Source: Dipteris shenzhenensis
Taxonomy: Eukaryota; Polypodiophyta; Polypodiopsida; Gleicheniales
NCBI GenBank assembly: GCA_047967505.1
Contig: CM106538.1
DNA length: 64,000 bases
Reading direction: 5' to 3' (one strand)
Shown: positions 22,200-32,399 of the stretch, piece by piece
Position numbering within the stretch: position 1 is the stretch's first letter
Layout of the letters: the number at the start of each line of letters is the position of its first letter
Translations under genes and position numbers: made by a program
The notes under the pieces: model-generated
The model's database searches: none
What the model was told of the DNA's origin: nothing
What the model saw: the letters and a program-made list of their open reading frames with translations, nothing else

Positions 22200-24302
22200 C
22201 TAGCTTCTTTCAAAGCTCTTTTGGCACATGTGCATATCCTCACACCCAAATATATGCAAATGAGAGTAAGAGGGCTTCTTTCCACTCCATGCCTCTTCAG
22301 GAATACCACCATCCAAACTCTTACTAGGTGATCTATTGATCACATGCACTGCAGTCTTCATTGCCTCAGCCCAAAAACCACCAGAAAGACTTGCATTGGA
22401 AAGCATGCATTGCAACCTTTCTTGAATGGTACGGTTCATCTTTTCTGCAACTGGACTTTGCTCTGGAGTACGAGGGGATGTGAGCTCCCTCTTAATCCCA
22501 CGTGTATCACAGAAATACTGAAAGTCATGAGAGAGATACTCTCCACCATTGTCAGTCCGTAGGCATTTAAGCGTTCTACTTGACTGATTCTCAACCAAGG
22601 CCAGCCATTTCTGAAATACCTGGAACACATCACTCTTTCGAGCTATAGCATAAGCCCACACTTTCCTAGTTGCATCATCAATGAATGTCACATAGTATTC
22701 AGCCCCGCCTAATGACCGTGTAGGCATGGGACCACATACGTCTGAATGCACCAAATAAAGCATTTCAAACTCTTTCTTTCCCCTTCTTTTATGGGCTGAT
22801 TTAGTCTGCTTCCCATAGAGACAGTGCTCACAAAATTCAAAATCAGAGAAACTCAAATGTGGTACATAACCCAAACGGCATAAGAGTTTCATTCCATTCT
22901 GGCTCATGTGCCCCAACCTGCAATGCCACAAAGAAGTGCTTGGCTGCTCGGTTATTGCAACAACATGATCAAATACCCCTGATACATGTAAGGGATACAA
23001 AGTCCCACACTTGGCACCCCTGGCCAAAAGCATAGAGCCCTTTTGAATTTTCCAACTCTGAAAGCCAAAAGTGGTGTGAAAACCAGCATCATCTAGCTGA
23101 CCCACTGAAATAAGACTCTTGGTTAGCTTAGGCACATGTCTCACATGTTTCAAAACAAATGCAGATCCATTTGCAAAAGAAAACTTTATGTCACCTGCTC
23201 CCACTATGTCACATGCATAGTCATTTTCAAGATGCACACAACCTGTCTTTCCACTATCATAAGTGGAGAACCATTCCCTATGGGGAGTAACATGGAATGA
23301 AGCACCAGAATCCAAAATCCAATCCTGGGAATATGCATCATCTGAAGTGGCAAGCAACTCTGCAGATAAACTAGACATGAAGAGAACGTCATTGTCACTA
23401 TCATGTGTGACTGCATTGATCTCCTTGATCTTCACTTTTCCTTTGTCATCCCTTGGACTCTCTTCCTTTTGATTTGCACCCCAATTTGCATTCTTTTTCT
23501 TATCCTTTTGCTCTCTTTTCAGCTTGTAGCAATCCTTTTTCATATGGCCCTTCTTGCCACAATGGTAACACTCAATGTTCCGTGCCCTGGATTTGCTACG
23601 AGACTTCCCCCGTGCCCTGGATTTGCTACGAGACTTCCCTCTTTTTTGGGACTTCCCCCTGAACTGTGATCTGCCCCTTTGCACATTTAAGGCTGCATCC
23701 TGCTTGTTGCCATCCATAGACTTCCGTCTAATCTCCTCGGCCAACAAGCTACCCACAACATCATCAAATTTCAGCACTGCACCAGGTGCAGAGTTACTGA
23801 CAGCTGTACGGAAGGTATCCCATGAGGATGGCAATGAACATAAGAGAAATATTGCCTTAGTCTCCGCATCAAAATTCATTTTCTGAGCCTGAAGCTGGCT
23901 GAAAATAATATTGAATTCATTCAAGTGAGAAGCAATGGAGACCCCTTCCTTCATCTGCAGCTCAAACAACCTCTTCATGAGGTAAACTTTATTAGAGGCA
24001 GTTTCCTTCTCATAAGTGGCACACAGTTTCTTCCACAAATCTTCCGTAGTCTGCTCATTTACTACTGTGAAATAAACTGACTCTGCAAGATGAAGTCTAA
24101 TAGTAGACTTTGCTAATGCATCCAACTCATTCCAATCATCCTCAGACATATCCGCAGGCTTAGCTTCAATACCTGCCAAGGGTTTAATCTGCTTCTTTTG
24201 AATAAGCACATCCCTTATTTGTTCTTTCCACAAAGAAAAGTTTGTCCCATCAAACTTTTTAATGCTGAAAAACTCCTTTTCAGACATGGAAGAGGATGCC
24301 AT
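22200..24302 (-). pseudogene. gag-pol: Copia Gag-protease-integrase polyprotein, truncated by frameshift
   Basis: The start ATG at 24302 gives MASSSMSEKEFFSIKKFDGT; I prefer it to further-upstream non-ATG extension. About 700 residues stay open. Gag covers residues 1-240 (WKEQIRDVLIQKK, LWKKLCATYEKE, AIFLLCSLPSSWDTFRTAVS). A basic Arg/Ser/Lys tail with a 10-residue duplication precedes the zinc knuckle CYHCGKKGHMKKDC. The protease motif DWILDSGASFHVT is near residue 335. The pre-integrase zinc finger (WHCRLGHMSQNG, CEHCLYGKQ) and the integrase core (HSDVCGPM, TDNGGEYLS, SPVAEKMNRT; the D, D and E positions) follow. After FGCE a one-base shift ends the frame at 22200; the other frame continues YAHVPKEL. 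Confidence 0.92.
23581..23640 (-). repeat. 30-bp in-frame duplication in Copia Gag
   Basis: Two identical 30-bp units encode a repeated RGKSRSKSRA-type basic decapeptide just before the zinc knuckle, doubling a nucleic-acid-binding basic patch. Confidence 0.9.
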
Positions 24303-25990
24303 GATGCAAATAAAGCAAAATCCCAAATGCTAGTGCCTGCAAGAGAGAATCACACCAAATACCAGGTGCACCCAAATGTGTATGCCACAATAGACTGAAA
24401 TATCACAAAAAACTCAAAGCTCAAAGCATCAAAAGATGCATCTGACTCATGTGCATATATCTGCTATCTGCTCATGCAATCTGCCCACTGATAAACTTCT
24501 TGGTAAATGGTAAAAGGTCTTATTTAATAGCATGTTATGAGTGTGAAACCGCATGTGAGCGAAGGGACTGACAACGATTAGGAACTAGTTAGAAAAATTT
24601 GAGCATGGCTTCGATTGGCAACCTAGAGAATTGTCTCTCCTCTAAGGCAATCTAATCTATGCTAAACTATGCTAAACCAACCGTCGAAGCGAAGAAAAGC
24701 AATAAATCATTTCTTTTTCTATGTTCATTTTAATGTGTTGGGGTTTAAGAGGCTTAAATATGCAAAAGAAGGGGTTTTGATGTAGATATGCATCCATATG
24801 AGCAAATCTGGCCCAAAAGAAAATGCCAATAAGTGCCAAATGACTCAAGCATAAACACCGTCCACTGGCATATGCATCAATAATATCTCATCCAACAGAG
24901 CATAGCACTATCAGTGCATCACCTGCAATGTGTCAAAGCTGTCCCTCAGCTTAAAATAGCATCCATATGCAAAGCGTCCATAAAAAAATAGCATCCCACA
25001 AGGCAATTTGGGCCTATCAGCGCATCCAATAAGGACCGCAATGCATCCAAATGGCCTATAAATGATCCACTGCAACCCAATGCACACCACGAATGAGCAC
25101 ACACTGCTCAAACTGCAACCAGAGTGATCTGCATAAGGTATGCTCAAGAAATCATAGTCCCACGGTAATGAGCGCTACTGAAAATAGAACCTGAGATGCC
25201 TAAAAACATGGGTGCCATTGCATAATCGGAATCAGCAAGAAAATCTGCAAATATCTCTCTTCTGCCAGAACTCCAAAATCCCAACCGATGAGTGAGAAAT
25301 GGGAGTCAACACTTATCCACTGCCATGTGGCATAAATCTAAGGTTTCAAAACCTTAGAATGAAAAATGCATAACAGAGAGACGAAATCGAATACACAGAG
25401 ATCTATAACTCTGAAAATCCTCCACCGAATCACGCAAGAACTGACAGGTAGGGGTTTTTGGGTGTCCGGAATGCAATGGGATAGACGGTTTTGGAAACCG
25501 TGGTCTCAATCATTGGGTCCAACACACGGACTGAAAAATGTTTTTGGAAACAGAGCTATCTGTAAACTCCACCGGAACTGACAGATCTGCAAATGGTTGC
25601 TCCAAACTTGAGTTCCAACACCCGGGCAAAAAACGCAGGAACTGACACAGTGAGTCAGAAATCCAATGAAATGATCCTAGATTCAGGAATGAAGGTGTTT
25701 CCAGGCTTCTGAAGTAATGTGGACACCAAAAGCAAGCAATAGTTGCCTCTACAAGTCAATATGGAGTCTCTGTCATCGAACGGAACAGGGAAAAGCTCAA
25801 AAAACGATTTTTTCTTTGAAAACACTTAACAGGCTCTCAAAACCACTTCGCAAAGCCAAAGTGACTTTTCCAAAGGTTCCTCCAAGGTCTGTGCACACTC
25901 GGATGCAAGTAAAGTCACCCACAAAGCTTCTCCTTCCTCCCACAAAGCTGCTGAGCTACAAGCATTCACGCACGCTTAGCTAGATCACCC
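24303..25990 (-). other. Long untranslated leader of the Copia element
   Basis: About 1.7 kb lies between the PBS and the Gag start. It has no long ORF in sense; short ones are unrecognised. This is long relative to the 171-bp LTR. It could hold packaging or dimerisation signals, which cannot be shown here. Confidence 0.6.
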
Positions 25991-26004
25991 GGGCTTTGAT
26001 ACCA
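25991..26004 (-). promoter_or_regulatory. Primer binding site, tRNA-iMet (Copia)
   Basis: The minus strand reads TGGTATCAAAGCCC, two bases inside the 5' LTR. It is complementary to the initiator tRNA-Met 3' end with one mismatch to the usual TGGTATCAGAGC. Confidence 0.9.
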
Positions 26005-26006
26005 GT

Positions 26007-26177
26007 TGAGAGTGCTCTCAACGAAAGCAAGAATGGAAGAAGGAGAGAGAGAGACAGAGAGCCACACAAGTTTTGGTGGGTGCAGAACCACCCTAATCTT
26101 CTTTTTCATTTATTTATATATGTGTTTAAGTATTGTACATAGCCGGGGTTAAGGCACAGTGACCTTTAACCCCCACA
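26007..26177 (-). repeat. 5' LTR of the complete Copia element
   Basis: 171 bp, ending against the target duplication TAGAG. Together with the 3' LTR it gives about 97.7% identity (4 transitions). Confidence 0.95.
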
Positions 26178-26430
26178 TAGAGTGCATGGTAATGAGTAAG
26201 CATAGATAATTAGGCTTCATGATTTACTTTTGTGGTAATTACTGCTCGGTGGTGGTGGCTCTCATTAGCCACATCTGTCATGGCTAAGATTCCACCGAGA
26301 TGGCAGTCAATTACCAGCCACTGCAATGGCTTGCTCACCCACCACTGGGCGTCTACTTCATGATTAGTAGCCCGTCTAGGGTGGTGCCTAAGATTCCACC
26401 ACCATGGCCTACAATTAATATGGATGGGAC
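26178..26430. repeat. Degenerate tandem repeat, copy right of the Copia insertion
   Basis: It resumes TAGAGTGCATGGTAATGAGT..., TTACTTTTGTGGTAATTACT, GGTGGTGGTGGCT, CAATTACCAGCCACTGCA, continuing the array at 19529-19981. The stretch 26431-27029 has no supported feature. Confidence 0.75.
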
Positions 26431-27032
26431 CATCTGCCCCTTCTTTGCTACTGCTCCACATGATCTGCTAATTTGCTCCACACACCCTCCTCCAGCTCTT
26501 TTTTGCCCCTTCTCTACTTAGCTCCATGCTCCCTTTTCCAATTCTCATCACTCACCTACTCCCCTACTCATCTGTTGCTCAGCCACTCATCTTCACCATG
26601 CCTACTACCCCCCCCGCTCGATGCACTTTGATCCCAATGTTATCTGCCTCCTCATATAAGGTGACTACGTTGCACTCACCTGGAGTAGAAATGCTGGCAC
26701 TAGGGACACCCTTTGTTCCCATGGTCAGTTCTCCCCATATTTGCATGTCACCACCTTTTATGACATGCTCAAATTTGGCCTCTTTATGGCTGTGCTATAT
26801 GGGTTCCTCCTAGACATCAATGAAGGTCTCAAGATTTTCATAGCAGAGTACTCTCGACTTGTTTTGGGGGGTGTAATCTGAGTCCTAGCAATGTGCATGG
26901 TCTTCGGCCTCTCCATCGTCTCCTCCATTGGCTCCCTAAAAAAATTCAATGCAACAAGTTGGGCTGGTGGCAATACTGAGTTGTACAAATTTCATCTTGC
27001 TCAACGAGGCTCATAAGCACTCAGCAATGGAT

Positions 27033-27250
27033 GGATGTAATCTTTGGGCCTCTAAGGCTCTCAGTGATATTTTAGCTCATTGGATGTAATGTTTTGGTCT
27101 CTAAGGCTCTCAGTAATTAGTGAGTTTTTATTAAATTTATGTAATCTCTTTTGTTTTAATTTGAGGCCCTCAGTATGCATTGTTGTTAACTTTTATGGCT
27201 ATGGTCGCTAGATGTAATCTTTTGGCCTTTAAGGCTCTCAGCAATTGCTG
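27033..27250. repeat. Degenerate short tandem repeat
   Basis: Three or four imperfect copies of GGATGTAATCTTTTGGCCTC-TAAGGCTCTCAG occur at about 27033, 27083 and 27213, AT-rich between them. Confidence 0.65.
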
Positions 27251-27607
27251 AGTTTTTAAAAATGTATGATTCTCTGTTTAATTTTTGCTAAGTATAAGTT
27301 GTTAATTTTTATATTACATGTTATTGGATGTAGATGTACATTGTAATCTCTTTTACTCAATTTTCACTCTATGAATTGTAGTTGATTATCTGGATGGCAC
27401 CACCAGGCCTCTAGTCACCGTGGTGGATCATAATACTTTTGCCCTCATTTATATTTATTGCAACAAGGACTAAAATACCAGTAAAGTAGGACTACAATTT
27501 CCTTGGTTTAGTACCAAAGTAGCGTTAAAATAGCTCCAATGGCACACCATTGTGGTTGCATGGAGATATATCTAGAAAAATAGAATTAAACTTTCAGAAA
27601 ATGCAAG

Positions 27608-27754
27608 TGACAATATGGCCCTTGAGGTTTACCCCTCTAGGGGCAAGGGACATATCGACATGCATTATACAATATCTACGATGCCACTGGACAAATATAG
27701 CATGTCGATATGTCCCTTGCCCCTAGAGGGGACCCCTCAAGGGCCATATTGTCA
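27608..27754. mobile_element. Foldback (hairpin) element, MITE-like
   Basis: The left arm 27608-27663 (TGACAATATGGCCCTTGAGG ... GACATATCGACATGC) and right arm 27700-27754 are reverse complements over about 55 bp with only a few mismatches around GGTTTACC/GGGGTCCC. The loop is 36 nt. No clear target duplication is visible. If transcribed, it would form a long near-perfect hairpin. The following 27755-28900 contains a diverged 50-bp duplicate (about 27770 and 27975, ATCTCATTATTATGCCAA) and nothing else I can name. Confidence 0.75.
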
Positions 27755-28899
27755 ATGTGGTGGTGTTCAAAATGATAGATCGTGTCTCATTATTATGCCA
27801 AGAACCAATGTGGTGGTCTCTTCAAGCCAGCCTTGAATTTTAATGATCTTCATGGGCACGTTGCCCAGTGACAGGTGGCAAAGCTACGGCAAAAGGTTGT
27901 GTGATGATAGCTGGTCAGCTATGCGAAGTAGTGCAGAGATGCACGATGTAGTGTAGAGCTACTATGTTTTGAGCTATGCGGTGTTCAGAATAAATAGATT
28001 GCATCTCATTATTATGCCAATATGGCATCGTGACATTGGGAAAATTTCTAGTGAGAGAATGGGTCTGCACAAAAATCAAAATCTCACCCAGGAGCACATT
28101 GTGTCGCAGTCCTAAAATGGCCCAGAAAATTGTTTTACAATTGGCTAGACCCAAGCAAATGTTGACCTTGAAGCTATATAAGGTAGATTTCCATGGGGAT
28201 TATTTTACCGCTAGGATGATCTTGGGTTATTGGGCATTTAAGTTGTCTTGCATGGTGGATTTCTTTACAATTCTAAGAATTATGGTGATAATTACAAGGG
28301 GCCTCTTGAATTATGGTGATAATTATAAAGGTAATTACAAGGGGCCTGATGAAAACCACTTGGAAAATATATTTAAACTATTTTGTATTGGAAATTTCCT
28401 CACACTCATGAGTATTGTGGAAAAACTACATGATCATTAATATGGATTTATGGGATGGCCCTAATTTATTAAGTTTCAGCCATATGGTGAGATTGTTTGG
28501 GCATTATTTAATCCAAGGTGATAAACAGTGTACCGTTGGAACTATTGTCTTTAAATTGGAACAAGGGAATTGCAAACACAAGGGGAAAGAGCAATGTCTT
28601 TGATGATTATTATTTGATAATTTCTTTATGGTATTGTTTATAACAAAATTTCCTTTATGGGAATGGATTGATGCTTTCATGTTCCAATTGTCTGGCCTCT
28701 ATACTTTATGCCATCCTCCTACCCATTGGCATCTTATCACAATGTGTTATGCCTAGGATGCCATTGGCTTTTGGAAAGATTTTCTTGCCCTATGTTCTAG
28801 ACTATTCAAGTGAAAAATGGGATCTCATCTTGGATATGTGCTGAGTCAAGGCATATTTTACCCTTTGATCTATATGCAAGTTTCTATACATCATTTTTT

Positions 28900-30450
28900 G
28901 GGTTCTTGTGTGCAAGCCTAACATGATGCAACATCATGATTGGTTGAGAATTGATCAAAGGACAATAGGGCCTTTGATTAGTCCACATAATCCATTGGGA
29001 ATTACTCTAAGATTTTATAAGCATTTCATTAACTGTCTACATACCAACCTCTAATTATTTTTTAATAGAATGCCATGATTTGATTATGCTAGTCTGGATA
29101 GAGTGACATGGATAATGACTGTGTGCCGACATTGAAGCCTGGCTACCATAGCTTGAATGAATTGTTCTAACTTTCATTTGGTTGTGATGGTGCCAGGTGA
29201 GTTGGCATACCTCTCTATCAGGTTTGCATTGAAAAAACAAGGCATGAAGATACAGTGTGGATAGCTTTGAGGAGCACTCTACGGTGGATCATTTCCAACT
29301 ATTGATAAATAGGATTGGACATTCTATTGGAGACTAGTCATGAGTATTATTTTACTTTTTGCAATTTACTGACATGAATGTGAGTATGTAAATTGACTCC
29401 CACTTTGACTTTATGCTAGAAGGGTCGATGTGGTGATAGATTATTCTCACTTATACAATGTTAAGAGCAATGATATATGATTGTATTTGGTTTATTGGTA
29501 CATTGAGAATTGATTCAGTAGTATAGTTATAGGACAAACACACACACACACAATATCTTGTGGAGTTAAAGGTGGTATGGCATGTAAACTCCACAATATC
29601 TTGTGGAGTTCAAGGTGGTATGACATGTACTTTTTTTAGAAAAAACTCCACAATATCTTGTGGAGTTAAAGGTGGTATGGCATGTACTTAATCACTATTT
29701 TGTAAAAGGTGCACTTATCCACTTTGCCTTTGAGCTTGAATCTAAACCTATTGGCACATGATCATAGCACCTACAACTAAATACTCTTACACATCATCTT
29801 GTTTTTAATGAAGATTTGTGCAAAGTCAAGTTCTTTAATGCCTTAATGTGGCATCTATTAATCATATAAGCACTTGTAGATATTTTTCTACTCTAGAAAT
29901 GCATTTGCATTGCCATCTCTTTCAACATAGACCTAGTGACCTAAACTGGGTGCTTAATAGAGGAATATAGATAGTGGTTGCAATTCAAAATTTTTGAGGA
30001 GTGTAGGCAGTGGTGAACTTTGATTCAAGCCTTGTTTATTGTATAATGACTTGCAATCAACCTTTAAGTTAACCTCTTTGGCTCTTATTAGGACTTTGAA
30101 CTTTTGTCACTTTCTTGAACTCTAGCAACCTTGAGAAATTTCTTTATTTTTGCTCAAAATATGCACCCAAAAATTATGTGCAGATTGCACTTGATTTCCA
30201 TTACATTATTAAGTATATCATAAGGTTGTATGGGATCTAAGGAGTTGACCATAAGAAGTTTCTTGGGGTAAATGTGATGTACTCTCTTGTGCCAAAGATC
30301 TATACTGAGTTGCTCTATTCTTCTCTATCATCAACTTGGAATCAAGTGTATAAAGGATTCCATGTTTGCTACCTATAAGACAACAACTCATAAATGGATC
30401 CTTTATAGTGTTTTATGCTTTGTGAAGTTTACATGAGTTGAATCATCATA
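28900..30450 (-). mobile_element. Heavily decayed Ty1/Copia integrase remnant
   Basis: Minus-strand traces at about 29700-29870 read INRCHIKALKNLTLHKSSLK, then VRVFSCRCYDHVPIGLDSS and SKAKW. These correspond to the integrase C-terminal region of Copia (usual pattern: FGC.CYAHVP...KLD.KSKKC). Stops and frame changes are frequent. Limits are approximate and no LTR was found. Confidence 0.45.
29549..29686. repeat. Three copies of a 38-bp repeat containing a palindrome
   Basis: CACAATATCTTGTGGAGTTA-type units lie at 29549-29586, 29592-29629 and 29649-29686. Copies two and three contain CTCCACAATATCTTGTGGAG, with 7-bp complementary arms. A short (CA)n run sits at the left edge. Confidence 0.85.
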
Positions 30451-31139
30451 GAAGACTAAAATAGGAAGAAATTTCTTCCAATGGCTTAGCATTCATCTAA
30501 CATTTGCATACATTGTTCATGTGTAGCAAACAATATTTGTACTATTGTCCTTTATATCATTGCAACTTCCATCACATGTACGAAACTTAACAATACAAAA
30601 CCATCCTCTATGAGACTATCATGAGTGACAATCTTTGGGTATCCCATGAATTTAGTAAGTGATCAAGGGGTTCTTCAATGCAATGATCCACCATTTGACA
30701 CAAAGGCATATGATCATTCATAAGAAGTGATTGGTGTAATATCCATAGGTGAATGTCCAAAGTGGAGTACACCAATCGGATCTGGATATGTACCTTGAAG
30801 AAGATAATAGGATTCATTGGGACCAACAATTGCATTCTACATTGTAGGCATTTAGTACGGCATATAAGATTTCTACTAACTAAATATTGATTTATTTTAC
30901 TTATGGACTAGAGGCTATGGTGCCTCTGGAATTCATGTTTCTATTGAAGAGTGGTTGAGTTTGGTAGATCTTGAGGAGCATAGGCTTTGCTAGTTGTGCT
31001 ACTTTGGGAGAGAAGAGCCTACATGGCTTGTGAAATGCAAAGGTGGTGCAGCACAGATGTATGTGCGCATACAGAATATGGGTAGATAGGACTATCAAGT
31101 TTAAGATGTTTAGGCTTGGAAATATTTTCGGATGTTCAA

Positions 31140-31330
31140 ATCTCACATTATACAAATGTATACATATTTATACAAGCATGTGTGAAGATGTGTACATGTG
31201 CATATATATGTAGCATGCAAAGGCACGTGCATAAATGTACATGCACATGTGCATAAATGAATAATCAAGACATTCACACATGCGTGCATATATGCACAAA
31301 CCACATGCATAAGTGAACGTAGACATTAAC
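31140..31330. repeat. ACATGCATA-rich degenerate repeat near the filamin exon
   Basis: There are many scattered copies of CATGCATA/ACATGTGCATA alternating purine-pyrimidine steps, 190-380 bp beyond the 3' edge of the filamin exon, in the intron. 30451-31139 has no supported feature. Confidence 0.55.
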
Positions 31331-31523
31331 TACGTAGTAAACACATGGTCATTCCTACCTCTTTTTATTATATTACATGGTTTCTTGCACTTTTTCTCAT
31401 TTTCTAAACAATATTCTTTGTAATTAGAAGTAATCTTTATGTTTTTAGGTGGAGATTAATGTGTCCATGTAAAGCATATATGAATAATAGTTTCAAGAAA
31501 TTTCTAACATGTAGGTCACTTAC

Positions 31524-31832
31524 CTTGCAATAAGACAATATGGTCTTGTCCAAAAATTTGCATCCCCTTGTACGTAACGTTTATCTTGTAGTTGCCAGTG
31601 GAATCTAGTTGGAAAGGAAATGTGTACTTTCCATTATTATTATCATATGGAACTCCAGAATATGCATCTAATGATTTGTAACTTTTCAAGGAAACCATGA
31701 AGCCACCCCCTCCAAGTGTGCAATTGTTTCCAAAGGAATCCATTGCTTGAATGACAAGTACTCCATAGCTACCCACAAGAATTCTCTCTCCTAAGTTTAT
31801 AGTGTATGTACACTTTGAAGCATCTATGGCAC
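31524..31832 (-). CDS. GEX2: GEX2-like gene, exon encoding a filamin-type Ig repeat
   Basis: This 309-nt (103-codon) exon lies between acceptor TTTTGTAG|GTGCC and donor GCAAG|GTAAGT, phase 1 at both ends. The translation has the filamin/ABP280 layout: an N-terminal Cys strand (ASKCTYTINLGERILVG), the hallmark VIQAMDSFGNNC (filamin I.A.D..GN), a Gly-rich loop, YDNNNGKYTFPFQLDSTGNYKINVTYKG (filamin D.GTY.V.Y.P...G.Y.I.V...G split over several strands) and a final Gly at the splice junction. It contains an NVT N-glycosylation sequon and two Cys, as expected of a secreted or surface domain. It is isolated between introns of 29.3 kb and 24.1 kb, but its splice sites, frame and conserved residues are all intact. 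Confidence 0.8.
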
Positions 31833-32399
31833 CTACAAAATCAATTTGTATTTCAAGATAACATTTTCTTATATATATAAAGTATACCTATTCAACCAAG
31901 TTTTCACAAATAATCATAAGACTATTTTGTTTAGAAGCAACACATTTTGAGAAATTTATTGTGATTTTCAAAGACAAAAAATGATTTATGTACTTACATC
32001 ACCAACTCAAAGACCAATTTCTATATTAATATCAAGAGGGACTCTTATTAATTTTCAACTATTGTAGATCAAAATATCATCTATAATGCTTTCCCCAATT
32101 GTGCTTGATTAGGCTTCTAGACTTGGAATATCAATATTTTCTAGGGGGATAAATGCCTCATGGCGTGGGACAAAACTAGTTATTGCTCTTTTTGTCTTAG
32201 AGATTTTTTTCTTTTCCTTTTATCTCAAGGTTTAATTGCTATGGATAAATTCCATGTTGGAATGTTCTTGCTAGACCTAGATGAATACTACAAGTTCAAC
32301 ATGATGTGTATATTGAAATACACTTCCTCTTAGGACCACCTCCCCAATTAATGCCTCAAGTCTAATGAGTTATGAGTCTATGTCTTAGTGGTCATTGGG

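Larger units (their letters stand above)
19982..26177 (-). mobile_element. Complete Ty1/Copia retrotransposon, pol disrupted
   Basis: This 6196-bp element on the minus strand is bounded by two 171-bp LTRs (TGAGAG...CCCACA on the plus strand) and a perfect 5-bp target duplication, TAGAG (19977-19981 and 26178-26182). The LTRs differ at four sites, all transitions. The PBS at 25991-26004 matches tRNA-iMet, and a polypurine tract (AAGTGGGAGG) abuts the 3' LTR. After a 1.7-kb leader, Gag, protease, integrase, RT and RNase H follow in Copia order. Pol is inactivated by at least two frameshifts (about 22250 and 20501) and several stops (about 22207, 22135, 21283, 20733). It is a young but defective insertion, in sense with the host gene's intron. 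Confidence 0.95.
7459..31523 (-). other. Inferred 24.1-kb intron of the GEX2-like gene
   Basis: It starts at donor CAAG|GTAAGT after the filamin exon at 31524 and ends at acceptor CTACAG before the IPT/TIG exon. It contains a TR-GAG element, a complete Copia, two decayed Copia copies, a TIR element, a coiled-coil pseudogene and a foldback element. I saw no further filamin exon inside it, but short or diverged exons could be missed. Confidence 0.5.
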
